Positions 43,597 through 50,848 of a stretch of 64,000 nucleotides of DNA are shown here, one piece after another. The DNA is from Burkholderiales bacterium RIFCSPLOWO2_12_FULL_61_40 (GTDB lineage Bacteria; Pseudomonadota; Gammaproteobacteria; Burkholderiales; Burkholderiaceae_C). Where the stretch lies: assembly GCA_001770935.1 (NCBI GenBank), contig MESI01000083.1:35947-99946 (forward strand). The letters run 5' to 3'. Both the position numbers and the translations under genes were made by a program. Below the pieces are notes generated by a model. The model had not been told where the DNA came from, did not search any database, and saw only the letters and a list, made by a program, of their open reading frames with translations. The first letter of the stretch is position 1. The number at the start of each line of letters is the position of its first letter.

Positions 43597-45447
43597 CTAC
43601 CAGGCATCCACACTCGGCCCCGGCCAAGGCCCCACCCGGGCCGACTGCAGGCCCGCCACCAGCCACGGGCGGGTCTCTGCGGGGTCAATCACCGCGTCAA
43701 TCTCCAGGGTGGTGGCCATGGGAATCGCGCCACCGTTCTCATACTGGCGCCCCAGCAGACTCTGAAATAAGGCCTCGCGCTCTGCGCCTTGAGGCACCGC
43801 TTCCAGCTCCTTTTTGAAACCCAGGCGCACCGCACCCTCCAGCCCCATGGCGCCAAACTCAGCCGTGGGCCAGGCCACGGTGAACACCGGGGCATGGAAT
43901 CCCCCCGCCGTCATGGCCATGGAGCCCAGGCCGTAGCCCTTGCGCAGCACCACGCTGAAAAACGGCACGCGCAGATGGGCGGCGGCGATGAACAGGCGGC
44001 TCACATGGCGCACCTGGGCCTGCGCTTCGGTGTCCGGCCCCACCATGAAGCCGGGCGTGTCCACAAAACTCACGATGGGCAGGCCATGGGCGTTGCACAG
44101 TTGCATGAAACGGGCAGCCTTGTCGGCGGCATCGGCATCGATGGCGCCGCCCAGGTGCAGCGGGTTGTTGGCCAGCAGGCCCACCGCACGCCCTTCGATG
44201 CGGGCCAGCGCGGTGTGGATACCCACCCCAAAGCCGGTGCGCAACTCCAGCAGGCTGCCCACATCGGCCAATCCCCGCAGCGCGGCACGGCTGTCGTAGA
44301 CGCGCAGGCGGTTTTCGGGCACCACCGCGCGCAGGGCGTGCGCGGGCGGTGCGGTCCAAGCGGGTGCCGGGCCCTGGAAAAACGACAGGTAATGCTTGGC
44401 GGCGGCCACGGCCTGGGCTTCGTCCTCCACCAGAATGTCGATCACGCCGTTGCCATGCTGCACGGCGCTGGGGCCGATCTGTTCGGGCCGGAACACGCCC
44501 AGGCCCCCGCCCTCCACCATGGCCGGGCCGCCCATGCCGATGTTGCTGGCGCGGGTGGCGATGATCACGTCGCAGCAGCCCAGAAGCGCGGCATTACCAG
44601 CAAAGCAGCGCCCCGCCACGATGCCCACCACGGGCACCTGGCCGTTGAGGCGGGCGAAACTGGCGAAGGTGGCGACGTGCAACCCGGCGACGATGGGCAT
44701 GTCCACATCGCCGGGGCGCCCGCCGCCGCCTTCGGCAAACAGCACCACGGGCAATTGGTTCTGCAGGGCGATTCCGAGCATGCGGTCGGTCTTCTGGTGG
44801 TTGCGCAGGCCCTGGGTGCCGGCCAGCACGGTGGCGTCGTAGGCCATGACCACGGTGCGCCGGCCGTTCACCGCACCGAGCCCCGTGACCATGCCGTCGG
44901 CCGGGGTGTTCTGGATGAGGTCGTCGGCGCTGCGGCGGCGGCTCTGGGCCGCGACCGCCAGCGCGCCGTACTCCACAAAGGAGCCCGCGTCGCACAGGTC
45001 GGCCAGGTTCTCGCGGGCGCTGCGCAGGCCCTGGGCGTGGCGCTTGGCCATGGCCTCGGGGCGGCTGGCGTCCAGGGTGTGGGCATGGCGCTGGTGCACC
45101 TTGCGCAAATCGGCACGCGGCGCATCGGCGTTTCCGGGTGGTGCGGGCGGTGCAGGGGGAGCCGGCTCGTCGCCGCAAGGCGGGGAAATATTATTGGTGT
45201 TTTCGGCCTCCAGCCCCCGTGGAATATGCGCAAGCAGCTCCAAATTTGATAGCAAATCGCCTTCTGCCACCGCTTCGCCTGCGGCATAAAAATGGTGCTG
45301 TACCCGGCCCGTCTGGGGCGCGTGCACTTCATGCTCCATCTTCATGGCCTCCAGAATCAGCAGCACGTCGCCAGCGGCCACCGTCTCGCCGGGTTGGACC
45401 AGCCATTGCACCAATTGCGCCTGTAGGGGGGATCGAATTTCTAGCAT
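43597..45447 (-). CDS. Fused biotin-carrier / acyl-CoA carboxyltransferase protein
   Basis: A 616-residue fusion. Residues 1-75 are a biotinyl domain with the biotin lysine K36 in LEAMKMEHEV. Residues about 140-610 are a complete carboxyltransferase (N-half with AYDATVLAGTQG and GGGRPGDVDMP; C-half with FVDTPGFMVGPDTEAQ). It would move CO2 from biotin to an acyl-CoA. No biotin carboxylase gene is adjacent, so one must act in trans. The linker after the biotinyl domain (about residues 65-82) is encoded by a copy of the dispersed repeat. The ATG at 45447 gives a natural MLEIRSPL start. Confidence 0.85.
   Translation of the reverse strand: MLEIRSPLQAQLVQWLVQPGETVAAGDVLLILEAMKMEHEVHAPQTGRVQHHFYAAGEAVAEGDLLSNLELLAHIPRGLEAENTNNISPPCGDEPAPPAPPAPPGNADAPRADLRKVHQRHAHTLDASRPEAMAKRHAQGLRSARENLADLCDAGSFVEYGALAVAAQSRRRSADDLIQNTPADGMVTGLGAVNGRRTVVMAYDATVLAGTQGLRNHQKTDRMLGIALQNQLPVVLFAEGGGGRPGDVDMPIVAGLHVATFASFARLNGQVPVVGIVAGRCFAGNAALLGCCDVIIATRASNIGMGGPAMVEGGGLGVFRPEQIGPSAVQHGNGVIDILVEDEAQAVAAAKHYLSFFQGPAPAWTAPPAHALRAVVPENRLRVYDSRAALRGLADVGSLLELRTGFGVGIHTALARIEGRAVGLLANNPLHLGGAIDADAADKAARFMQLCNAHGLPIVSFVDTPGFMVGPDTEAQAQVRHVSRLFIAAAHLRVPFFSVVLRKGYGLGSMAMTAGGFHAPVFTVAWPTAEFGAMGLEGAVRLGFKKELEAVPQGAEREALFQSLLGRQYENGGAIPMATTLEIDAVIDPAETRPWLVAGLQSARVGPWPGPSVDAW
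45203..45260 (-). repeat. Dispersed ~60-bp repeat, copy 6, inside carboxylase coding sequence
   Basis: On the minus strand it reads TTGCTATCAAATTTGGAGC, then TGCTTGCGCATATTCCACG, then GGGGCTGGAGGCCGAAAAC. It is translated as SNLELLAHIPRGLEAEN in the linker between the biotinyl and carboxyltransferase domains. Confidence 0.85.
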
Positions 45448-45512
45448 GTGGACATTGTGGGACAGCGCTTGGCCACAAGCCACCCGCCTTGGTCATCTGC
45501 GGGACAAGGGGG

Positions 45513-45713
45513 ATGGCCGCACGGCATGCGCTGTACCCGCGCCACCCGGCCCTGCCCTTGGTCCAGGCCGCAATTCGGGTTTTCCAAAGCGCAGGTGGCG
45601 CTGATGCGCGCCAAGCCTTGCAGCCCTGGCGCGCACACACGCTGCTCACGGCCCGAGGCATCCCGGTGGGCGAGCGCCGCCCTGTGTTTGCCCTGCAAAC
45701 CCCTTCGGCCTGA
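45513..45713 (+). other. Short unassigned open frame, possible gene remnant
   Basis: The 275-base gap between the carboxylase and nrdG holds a plus-strand frame with GC-rich third positions ending at 45713 (…HPALPLVQAAIRVFQSAGG…). The 66 codons from the ATG at 45513 are not recognised as a family. The frame is also open upstream through the carboxylase gene, so it may be chance; a decayed regulator end is possible. Confidence 0.2.
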
Positions 45714-45722
45714 AAGAAACCC

Positions 45723-46418
45723 TCATTCCCGCCGCAGGGTGAAGGTCTCAAACAAGGCCGATACACGCTCCACAAGGTCTGCACGGGGATAAGCCGCCGT
45801 CGCGACAGCGGCCAGATTCGGGTCCATACAACCCGTGCCGCGAAACACCTGCAGCGCGTAATTGCGTACGCCCAGGGTGCGCAGGTTTTGCGCCAGTTCC
45901 AGAAGGTCTGGCTCGGATTGCAGGGCCGGGTGCACCGTGGTGCGGAACTCGTGTGCCACACCACTGGCCAGCACCTGCTCGGCGCTTTCCCATACCCCCC
46001 GCGCACTGTCGCGCACGCAGGTGATGGCGTCATAACGCGGGTGCGTCGCCTTGATGTCCATGCCCACCCAGTCCACCAGCGGCAACACCTCCTGCAGACG
46101 CCGGGGGTACATGCCCGCCGTGTGCAGGCCTACACAGAAGCCCAGCGCGCGCACCTGGCGCATCGCATCCTCCAGGGCAGGGTCCATGGTCGGCTCGCCG
46201 CCGCTGAACACCACCGCGTCGATCAGGCCCACACGCCGCTCAAGCAGCGCCAGCACCTGCGCCCACGGCACGGGGCTGCCTTCGGTGCGGGCTTGCAAAT
46301 GGGGGTTATGGCAATAGCCGCAAGCCCAGGGACAGCCCTGCACAAACACCACCGCCGCCAATTTGCCGGGGTAGTCGGTGGCGGTGAAGGGCGTGAGGCC
46401 GCCTACTTTGATTGGCAA
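45723..46418 (-). CDS. nrdG: Anaerobic ribonucleoside-triphosphate reductase activating protein
   Basis: A 231-residue radical-SAM activase. The iron-sulphur cysteines are C29, C33 and C36 in CPWACGYC, followed by the VVFSGGEPTMDP SAM-binding block. It generates the glycyl radical on NrdD. The start overlaps the small NrdD C-terminal-domain gene by 16 bases, which couples translation of activase and radical domain. It is longer than the E. coli NrdG (about 154 residues) and belongs to the longer form. Confidence 0.92.
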   Translation of the reverse strand: MPIKVGGLTPFTATDYPGKLAAVVFVQGCPWACGYCHNPHLQARTEGSPVPWAQVLALLERRVGLIDAVVFSGGEPTMDPALEDAMRQVRALGFCVGLHTAGMYPRRLQEVLPLVDWVGMDIKATHPRYDAITCVRDSARGVWESAEQVLASGVAHEFRTTVHPALQSEPDLLELAQNLRTLGVRNYALQVFRGTGCMDPNLAAVATAAYPRADLVERVSALFETFTLRRE

Positions 46419-46600
46419 CGGTTTTCGCTGAAGTAGGTGCGCTCATGGAACTCCCCCTTCTTGCCGGTGTTGAAGGACGCCATGGGCCGGTGGTAACCCA
46501 TCACGCGGGTCCACACTTCGCAGCGTTGGCGTTCGTCGTCGCGCAGCACGATGGGGGCGGCTTGGGGGGCCAGGAATTGTTGTTCACTCAGATCGGTCAT
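46403..46600 (-). CDS. Separate glycyl-radical C-terminal domain of NrdD
   Basis: A 65-residue protein with the end-piece of class III ribonucleotide reductase: CEVWTRVMGYHRPMASFN, then GKKGEFHERTYF. The radical glycine is predicted to be G35 in RVMGY. The main NrdD frame stops 133 bases upstream, right after its zinc motif, so the radical domain must be supplied in trans. The ATG at 46600 has no clear ribosome site. Similar small genes next to nrdD are recalled from related Burkholderiales, but this was not checked. Confidence 0.78.
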   Translation of the reverse strand: MTDLSEQQFLAPQAAPIVLRDDERQRCEVWTRVMGYHRPMASFNTGKKGEFHERTYFSENRCQSK

Positions 46601-46666
46601 GGAGGTCTCGTGTCGTCAGGTTTAAAAGGTCAGGAACGTCATATCAAACGGCTTCCAGTGGCTTGC

Positions 46667-46701
46667 GGGCAAGCTCAATCCGTTGGGGACAGAGCTTGCC
46701 C
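46667..46701. repeat. Perfect 10-bp inverted repeat with 15-base loop
   Basis: GGGCAAGCTC (46667-46676) and GAGCTTGCCC (46692-46701) are perfect inverted partners. They lie between the nrdD stop and the small radical-domain gene and could stall RNA polymerase or protect the nrdD messenger. There is no T run, so it is not a classical terminator. Confidence 0.7.
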
Positions 46702-46789
46702 ACTGCGTGTGGCTGCGGTCTTTCCCGCAATCTCAATCGGTTGGGGACAGAGCTTGCCCACTGCGTGTGGCTGCGGTCTTTCCCGCAAT
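46674..46789. repeat. 58-bp tandem duplication at the nrdD 3' end
   Basis: Two adjacent 58-bp copies (46674-46731 and 46732-46789) differ at one base. The nrdD coding frame runs into the first copy (in its sense) and ends at a TGA at the copy junction (46733-46735), so its last 21 or so residues are repeat-encoded. 58 is not a multiple of three, so the duplication shifts the frame. Confidence 0.92.
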
Positions 46790-48775
46790 AATTTCGGTAT
46801 CACACTTGGGGCAAAAATCGTGGCGCCCGCCCAGGTAGCCGTGTTTGGGGCAGATCGAGAAGGTGGGCGTGACGGTGATGTAGGGCAGGCGAAAGCGTGA
46901 CAGCGCACGCTTGACGAGCTGGCGGCAGGCCTCGGCGCTGCTCAGGGGCTCGGTCATGTACAGGTGCAGCACGGTGCCGCCGGTGTATTTGCGCTGCAGG
47001 TCGTCCTGCATTTCCAGCGCCTCGAAGGGGTCGTCGGTGTAGCCCACCGGCAACTGGCTGGAGTTGGTGTAGTAGGGCATGTCTTTCGTGCCCGCTTGCA
47101 GAATGTCGGGGAATTGCTTGGCGTCTTCCTTGGCAAAACGGTAGGTGGTGCCCTCGGCCGGCGTCGCTTCCAGGTTGTACATGTGGCCGGTCTGGTCCTG
47201 GAATTCGAGCATGCGGGCGCGCACATGGTCGAGCAGGCGAATGGCAAAGTCGTGGCCCCATTCGGTGCTGATGTCCTCTTTGTCCTGGGTGAAGTTGCGG
47301 ACCATCTCGTTGATGCCGTTCACGCCCAGCGTGGAGAAATGGTTGCGCAACGTGCCCAGGTAACGCTTGGTGTAGGGGAACAGGCCGTTGTCCATATGCC
47401 GCTGGATCACCTTGCGCTTGATCTCCAGGCTGTCGCGGCCCAGCTCCAGCAGGGTGTCGAGTTCTTGCAGCATGCCCGGCTCGTCGCCCCGGTGCAGGTA
47501 ACCCAGCCGTGCGCAGTTGATGGTGACCACGCCCAGCGAGCCGGTTTGCTCGGCCGAACCAAACAGGCCGTTGCCGCGCTTGAGCAGTTCGCGCAAATCG
47601 AGTTGCAGGCGGCAGCACATGGAACGGATCATGTTCGGCTTGAGTTCCGAATTGATGAAGTTCTGGAAGTAGGGCAAGCCGTACCTGGCAGTCATCTCGA
47701 ACAGCAGTTCGGCGTTCGGGCTGTGCCAGTCGAAGTCCTCGGTCATGTTGTAGGTGGGGATGGGGAAGGTGAACACCCGGCCCTTGGCGTCCCCCGCCAT
47801 CATGACTTCGATGTAGGCGCGGTTGACCATGTCCATCTCGGCCTGGCAGTCGCCATAGGCAAAGTCCACCTCCTGGCCCGCGATCACCGGCACCTGCTCG
47901 CGCAAGTCTTCGGGGCAGACCCAGTCGAAGGTCAGGTTGGTGAACGGCGTCTGGGTGCCCCAGCGCGAGGGCACGTTCAGGTTGTAGATCAGCTCCTGCA
48001 TGCACTGGCGCACCGCCGCGTAGTCCATGCGGTCCCTTTTGACGAACGGTGCCATATAGGTGTCAAAGGAACTGAAAGCCTGGGCTCCGGCCCATTCGTT
48101 TTGCAGCGTGCCCAGAAAGTTGACGATCTGCCCCACCGCGCTGGACATGTGCTTGGGCGGGCCAGACTCCACCTTGCCCGCCACACCGTTCAGGCCTTCA
48201 TTGAGCAGGGTGCGCAGCGACCAGCCCGCGCAGTAGCCCGCCAGCATGTCCAGGTCGTGGATGTGCATCGCCGCGCTGCGGTGCGCCGCGCCCACCTCGG
48301 GCGGGTAGACATGGTTGAGCCAGTAGTTGGCGATGACCTTGCCCGAGACATTCAGGATCAGCCCGCCCAGTGAGTAGCCCTGGTTGGCATTGGCGTTGAC
48401 GCGCCAGTCCAGTTGCTGCAGGTACTCGTTCATGCTGGATTCGACGTCCACCAGGGTCTTGCGGTCGTTGCGCAGCTTTTTGTGCTGCTCGCGGTAAACG
48501 ATGTAGGCGCGCAGGGTTTTGGGGTAACCGGCGTCGAACAGGGCGGCCTCCACCGCGTCCTGGATTTGCTCGATGTGCGGCGTGGCGTGGCCCTGGACCT
48601 TGATTTTGGGCGTCACCAGGTACTGGGTCAGGCGCAACGCTTCGGCCGCGTCAAACTCGCCGGTGACCTGGGCAGCGCGCTCCAGGGCCTGGGCAATTTT
48701 GAGCGCGTCGAAGGGCTTGATGCCTCCGTCGCGTTTGATGATGTGGGTGAAGACGGGTGCGATGTGCGAATTCAA
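46733..48775 (-). CDS. nrdD: Anaerobic (class III) ribonucleoside-triphosphate reductase, main chain
   Basis: A 680-residue NrdD lacking its glycyl-radical end. The N-terminal ATP-cone (FTHIIKRDGGIKPFDALKIA) is at about 8-100; the catalytic barrel includes GYCAGWSLRTLL with the active-site Cys; the zinc site is CPKHG…CPKC near the C-terminus. It reduces NTPs to dNTPs without oxygen. After CPKCDTEI the frame enters a 58-bp tandem repeat and ends in GKTAATRSGQALSPTD, which is not family-like. Removing both repeat copies would give the ending EILARKPLEAV. The radical domain follows as a separate gene. Confidence 0.93.
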   Translation of the reverse strand: MNSHIAPVFTHIIKRDGGIKPFDALKIAQALERAAQVTGEFDAAEALRLTQYLVTPKIKVQGHATPHIEQIQDAVEAALFDAGYPKTLRAYIVYREQHKKLRNDRKTLVDVESSMNEYLQQLDWRVNANANQGYSLGGLILNVSGKVIANYWLNHVYPPEVGAAHRSAAMHIHDLDMLAGYCAGWSLRTLLNEGLNGVAGKVESGPPKHMSSAVGQIVNFLGTLQNEWAGAQAFSSFDTYMAPFVKRDRMDYAAVRQCMQELIYNLNVPSRWGTQTPFTNLTFDWVCPEDLREQVPVIAGQEVDFAYGDCQAEMDMVNRAYIEVMMAGDAKGRVFTFPIPTYNMTEDFDWHSPNAELLFEMTARYGLPYFQNFINSELKPNMIRSMCCRLQLDLRELLKRGNGLFGSAEQTGSLGVVTINCARLGYLHRGDEPGMLQELDTLLELGRDSLEIKRKVIQRHMDNGLFPYTKRYLGTLRNHFSTLGVNGINEMVRNFTQDKEDISTEWGHDFAIRLLDHVRARMLEFQDQTGHMYNLEATPAEGTTYRFAKEDAKQFPDILQAGTKDMPYYTNSSQLPVGYTDDPFEALEMQDDLQRKYTGGTVLHLYMTEPLSSAEACRQLVKRALSRFRLPYITVTPTFSICPKHGYLGGRHDFCPKCDTEIIAGKTAATRSGQALSPTD

Positions 48776-48849
48776 TTTTTTTCCCCTGAAACACCATAGG
48801 TAGTGCGGAGACGAATGCTAACCACTATATGTAGCGCCAACAAACCAAG

Positions 48850-49533
48850 TTAAATTTGTTGTTGAAATCGTTGATCTGGATCAGAAGATGGTCGATATCC
48901 CTGTTGCTGGGCCACAAAACCGTTAAAAGCGGCCAGCAGGGGTTGCAGCGGCAGGGGGTCGCGCCCCAATTGGGCCAGGGCGGCGCAGGTCGCCTCCAGC
49001 GTGGAAAGTTGGTCCGGGCGGTGGGCTTTGCGGATGCGGTAATTCGACGCGGGCAAGCCGCACAAGGACAGGCGGGGCAACTGCTGCAACAGGGGGTTGA
49101 GGTACACCATTTTGCGGCTCTTGCGCCAGGTGCCGTCCAGCACCACCAGGCGCAATTGCGCGGGATCACACAAGGCCGCAGGCGCCAGGACAGGAGGCAC
49201 CGCTACACCCAGGGAGCGGTCGTGCGGGGTCTGGGGGTACAACAAAATCGTGGTTTTGGGCGGGCTGGCCACTGCCCCAGGCTGAAAAGGCGCCGTCAGC
49301 AGCGCCTGCAATTCCTGCGAATCAAACACCTCCCCCGTCACCATGCGGCTGTTGGGCAAACTCAAATGCAGCAGCCGCGCACTGCCTTTGGCCTGGTTCA
49401 CCTCCAGCGGATGCTGCAAGACCAGCACCTCCACCGCGTGGACCACCGGCACCACCCAAGGGCAGATACAGGTGCTTTGGGGGCGCTGGCAACACACACA
49501 GGTGCTGCGGCGGGAGGGAGACGGGGTGGCCAT
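48850..49533 (-). CDS. DTW-domain tRNA-uridine aminocarboxypropyltransferase (TapT-like)
   Basis: A 227-residue DTW-domain protein. Family features are the N-terminal Cys cluster CVCCQRPQSTCIC, a central LLYPQTP, and the DxTW motif LVVLDGTWRKSRKM. These enzymes add the 3-amino-3-carboxypropyl group to a tRNA uridine using SAM (TapT/YfiP in E. coli). The ATG at 49533 is chosen, although no strong ribosome site is seen and a longer frame to 49674 exists. The 3' end of the gene holds an FNR-like box probably serving nrdD. Confidence 0.85.
   Translation of the reverse strand: MATPSPSRRSTCVCCQRPQSTCICPWVVPVVHAVEVLVLQHPLEVNQAKGSARLLHLSLPNSRMVTGEVFDSQELQALLTAPFQPGAVASPPKTTILLYPQTPHDRSLGVAVPPVLAPAALCDPAQLRLVVLDGTWRKSRKMVYLNPLLQQLPRLSLCGLPASNYRIRKAHRPDQLSTLEATCAALAQLGRDPLPLQPLLAAFNGFVAQQQGYRPSSDPDQRFQQQI
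48871..48884. promoter_or_regulatory. FNR/Anr-like box TTGATctggATCAG
   Basis: It matches TTGAT-N4-ATCAA at 9 of 10 positions. It lies 96 bases upstream of the nrdD start and inside the last codons of the DTW-domain gene. Anaerobic control of nrdD by FNR/Anr is well established in other bacteria, which supports the call. Confidence 0.65.
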
Positions 49534-49696
49534 GGAGATGGTAAGCAATGCGTTGGAGCGGGTGGAGCCGGGTGCGAAAAAAGTAACAGTTTGTACTTTT
49601 CGCGCAAGCATAGCCTGAAGGGGCCATTGGCCGGTATGCTTGCCCGCGAGTGAATTCGTTGGGCGACCACACAAGAATATTCAAATAGGATCGAGG

Positions 49697-49722
49697 GAGG
49701 TCTCAATGGGCGTTGAGACCTC
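49697..49722. promoter_or_regulatory. Perfect 10-bp hairpin in the leader of the cNMP-binding gene
   Basis: GAGGTCTCAA and TTGAGACCTC flank a six-base loop (TGGGCG), 28 bases before the ATG at 49750. It could be an operator for a dimeric regulator or an mRNA hairpin. There is no T run for termination. Confidence 0.6.
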
Positions 49723-49749
49723 GGTAGCAACGCTAGAGGAGGCCCCACC

Positions 49750-50241
49750 ATGTATACGAATCCCCAGTTTTCCAACAAGACAGACATCCAGGGCCTGATC
49801 CAGGCCTTTGTACTCAACCACGGCGAGAACGCCCTGAGCAGCAAGGTCACAGCCGCCCAATGGGAGGCTTTGGCCCACTACATGCAGCCGTTCACCCTGG
49901 CGCAAAGCCAGGTGCTGATCAAACAAGGCGCCCACGACCGCACCCTGTATTTTGTGGAGAGCGGCAGTTTGAGCGTGCATTTTGAGGACGAAAAGGAGCG
50001 CATCCGCCTGGCGCTGGTGGGTTCCGGCTCGGTCCTGGGCGAGGGTGGTTTCTTCTCCCACCTGCCGCGCAATGCCACCGTGCAAGCCGCCACCGAATGC
50101 AAGATGTGGAGCATTACGCCGAACCGGTTTGCAGAGCTTTCGCAGCGCCTGCCCGCAGCGGCCCTGGCCTTGACGATGGCGCTGGGCGCCATTGTGTGCA
50201 AACGCATGCAGGACCGCCGCCGGCGGATCGCGGTCACCTGA
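49750..50241 (+). CDS. Cyclic-nucleotide-binding-domain protein without DNA-binding domain
   Basis: A 163-residue stand-alone cNMP-binding (CRP-like) beta-roll: FTLAQSQVLIKQGAHDRTLYFVESGSL and VLGEGGFFSHLPRNATVQAA, the phosphate-binding cassette region. The C-terminus is one long helix and a basic end (KRMQDRRRR) instead of a helix-turn-helix, so it is not a CRP/FNR regulator by itself. AGAGGAGG precedes the ATG. It heads a run of stress-related genes. Its ligand and partner are unknown. Confidence 0.83.
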   Translation: MYTNPQFSNKTDIQGLIQAFVLNHGENALSSKVTAAQWEALAHYMQPFTLAQSQVLIKQGAHDRTLYFVESGSLSVHFEDEKERIRLALVGSGSVLGEGGFFSHLPRNATVQAATECKMWSITPNRFAELSQRLPAAALALTMALGAIVCKRMQDRRRRIAVT

Positions 50242-50352
50242 TTCTGTTGCGCTTTCTCATTCCATTCGCGTTGGGTCAGACCTAGCATTCCTTGGCACGC
50301 TGTGCACCGAGGCATGAAGTACGCGCCCCTCGCTGAACCGACAAGGAATACC

Positions 50353-50811
50353 ATGGAAAAAACCTATGTCCTGATCGCCGATGCCCACCGCGCACGTTGC
50401 TACGAGCGAAAACTCCCTGGCCATATGCTGGTGGAATTGGCCGATTTCGTATTCCCCCATGCCAGACTCACCCCCACAACGGATGCCGGTGATCTGACGG
50501 GTGCAGCCGGCAAGGGCCATGGCCGCACAGCGCACGCCGGCACGCAGTTCGAGCCACACACCGAAGTGCCCGACAAAGAGCGGGCCAGCTTCGCGCAACA
50601 ACTGGCCGACTACCTGAATGCCGCAGTGGCTGAACAACGTTGCCAAACGCTGTTTCTGATCGGCACCGGCCCCCTGCTGGGTGATCTCAAGCCCTTGCTG
50701 GCTCCGGCCACCGCCAAGGCCTTGCGCCGTACCGCGGAGAAAGACTTCACCCACTACACCGGGCCAGAGTTGTGCGAGCGGGTCAACCGCGCCCTGGAGC
50801 TACCCGATTGA
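50353..50811 (+). CDS. Host attachment protein family
   Basis: A 152-residue protein with EKTYVLIADAHRARCYER at the start, FEPHTEVPDKERASFAQQLADYL in the middle and a Rossmann-like LFLIGTGPLLGDLKPLL near the end. This matches the family named after a plant-host attachment protein of Agrobacterium; most members have no proven attachment role. AAGGA lies seven bases before the ATG. The fold is related to the eRF1-like/ribosome-hibernation group, so a stress function is possible. It sits between the cNMP-binding protein and FtsH genes. Confidence 0.82.
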   Translation: MEKTYVLIADAHRARCYERKLPGHMLVELADFVFPHARLTPTTDAGDLTGAAGKGHGRTAHAGTQFEPHTEVPDKERASFAQQLADYLNAAVAEQRCQTLFLIGTGPLLGDLKPLLAPATAKALRRTAEKDFTHYTGPELCERVNRALELPD

Positions 50812-50848
50812 GGGCCGCACGCAGGGGTCAAAATAAGTGGCCCAAGTC

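Noticed and set aside
46674..46789. Two 58-bp copies as a CRISPR array
   Set aside because: The copies are directly adjacent with no spacers and lie at a gene end.
46964..48373. Long plus-strand open frame opposite nrdD
   Set aside because: Mirror of nrdD codon pattern with no recognisable motif or start signal.
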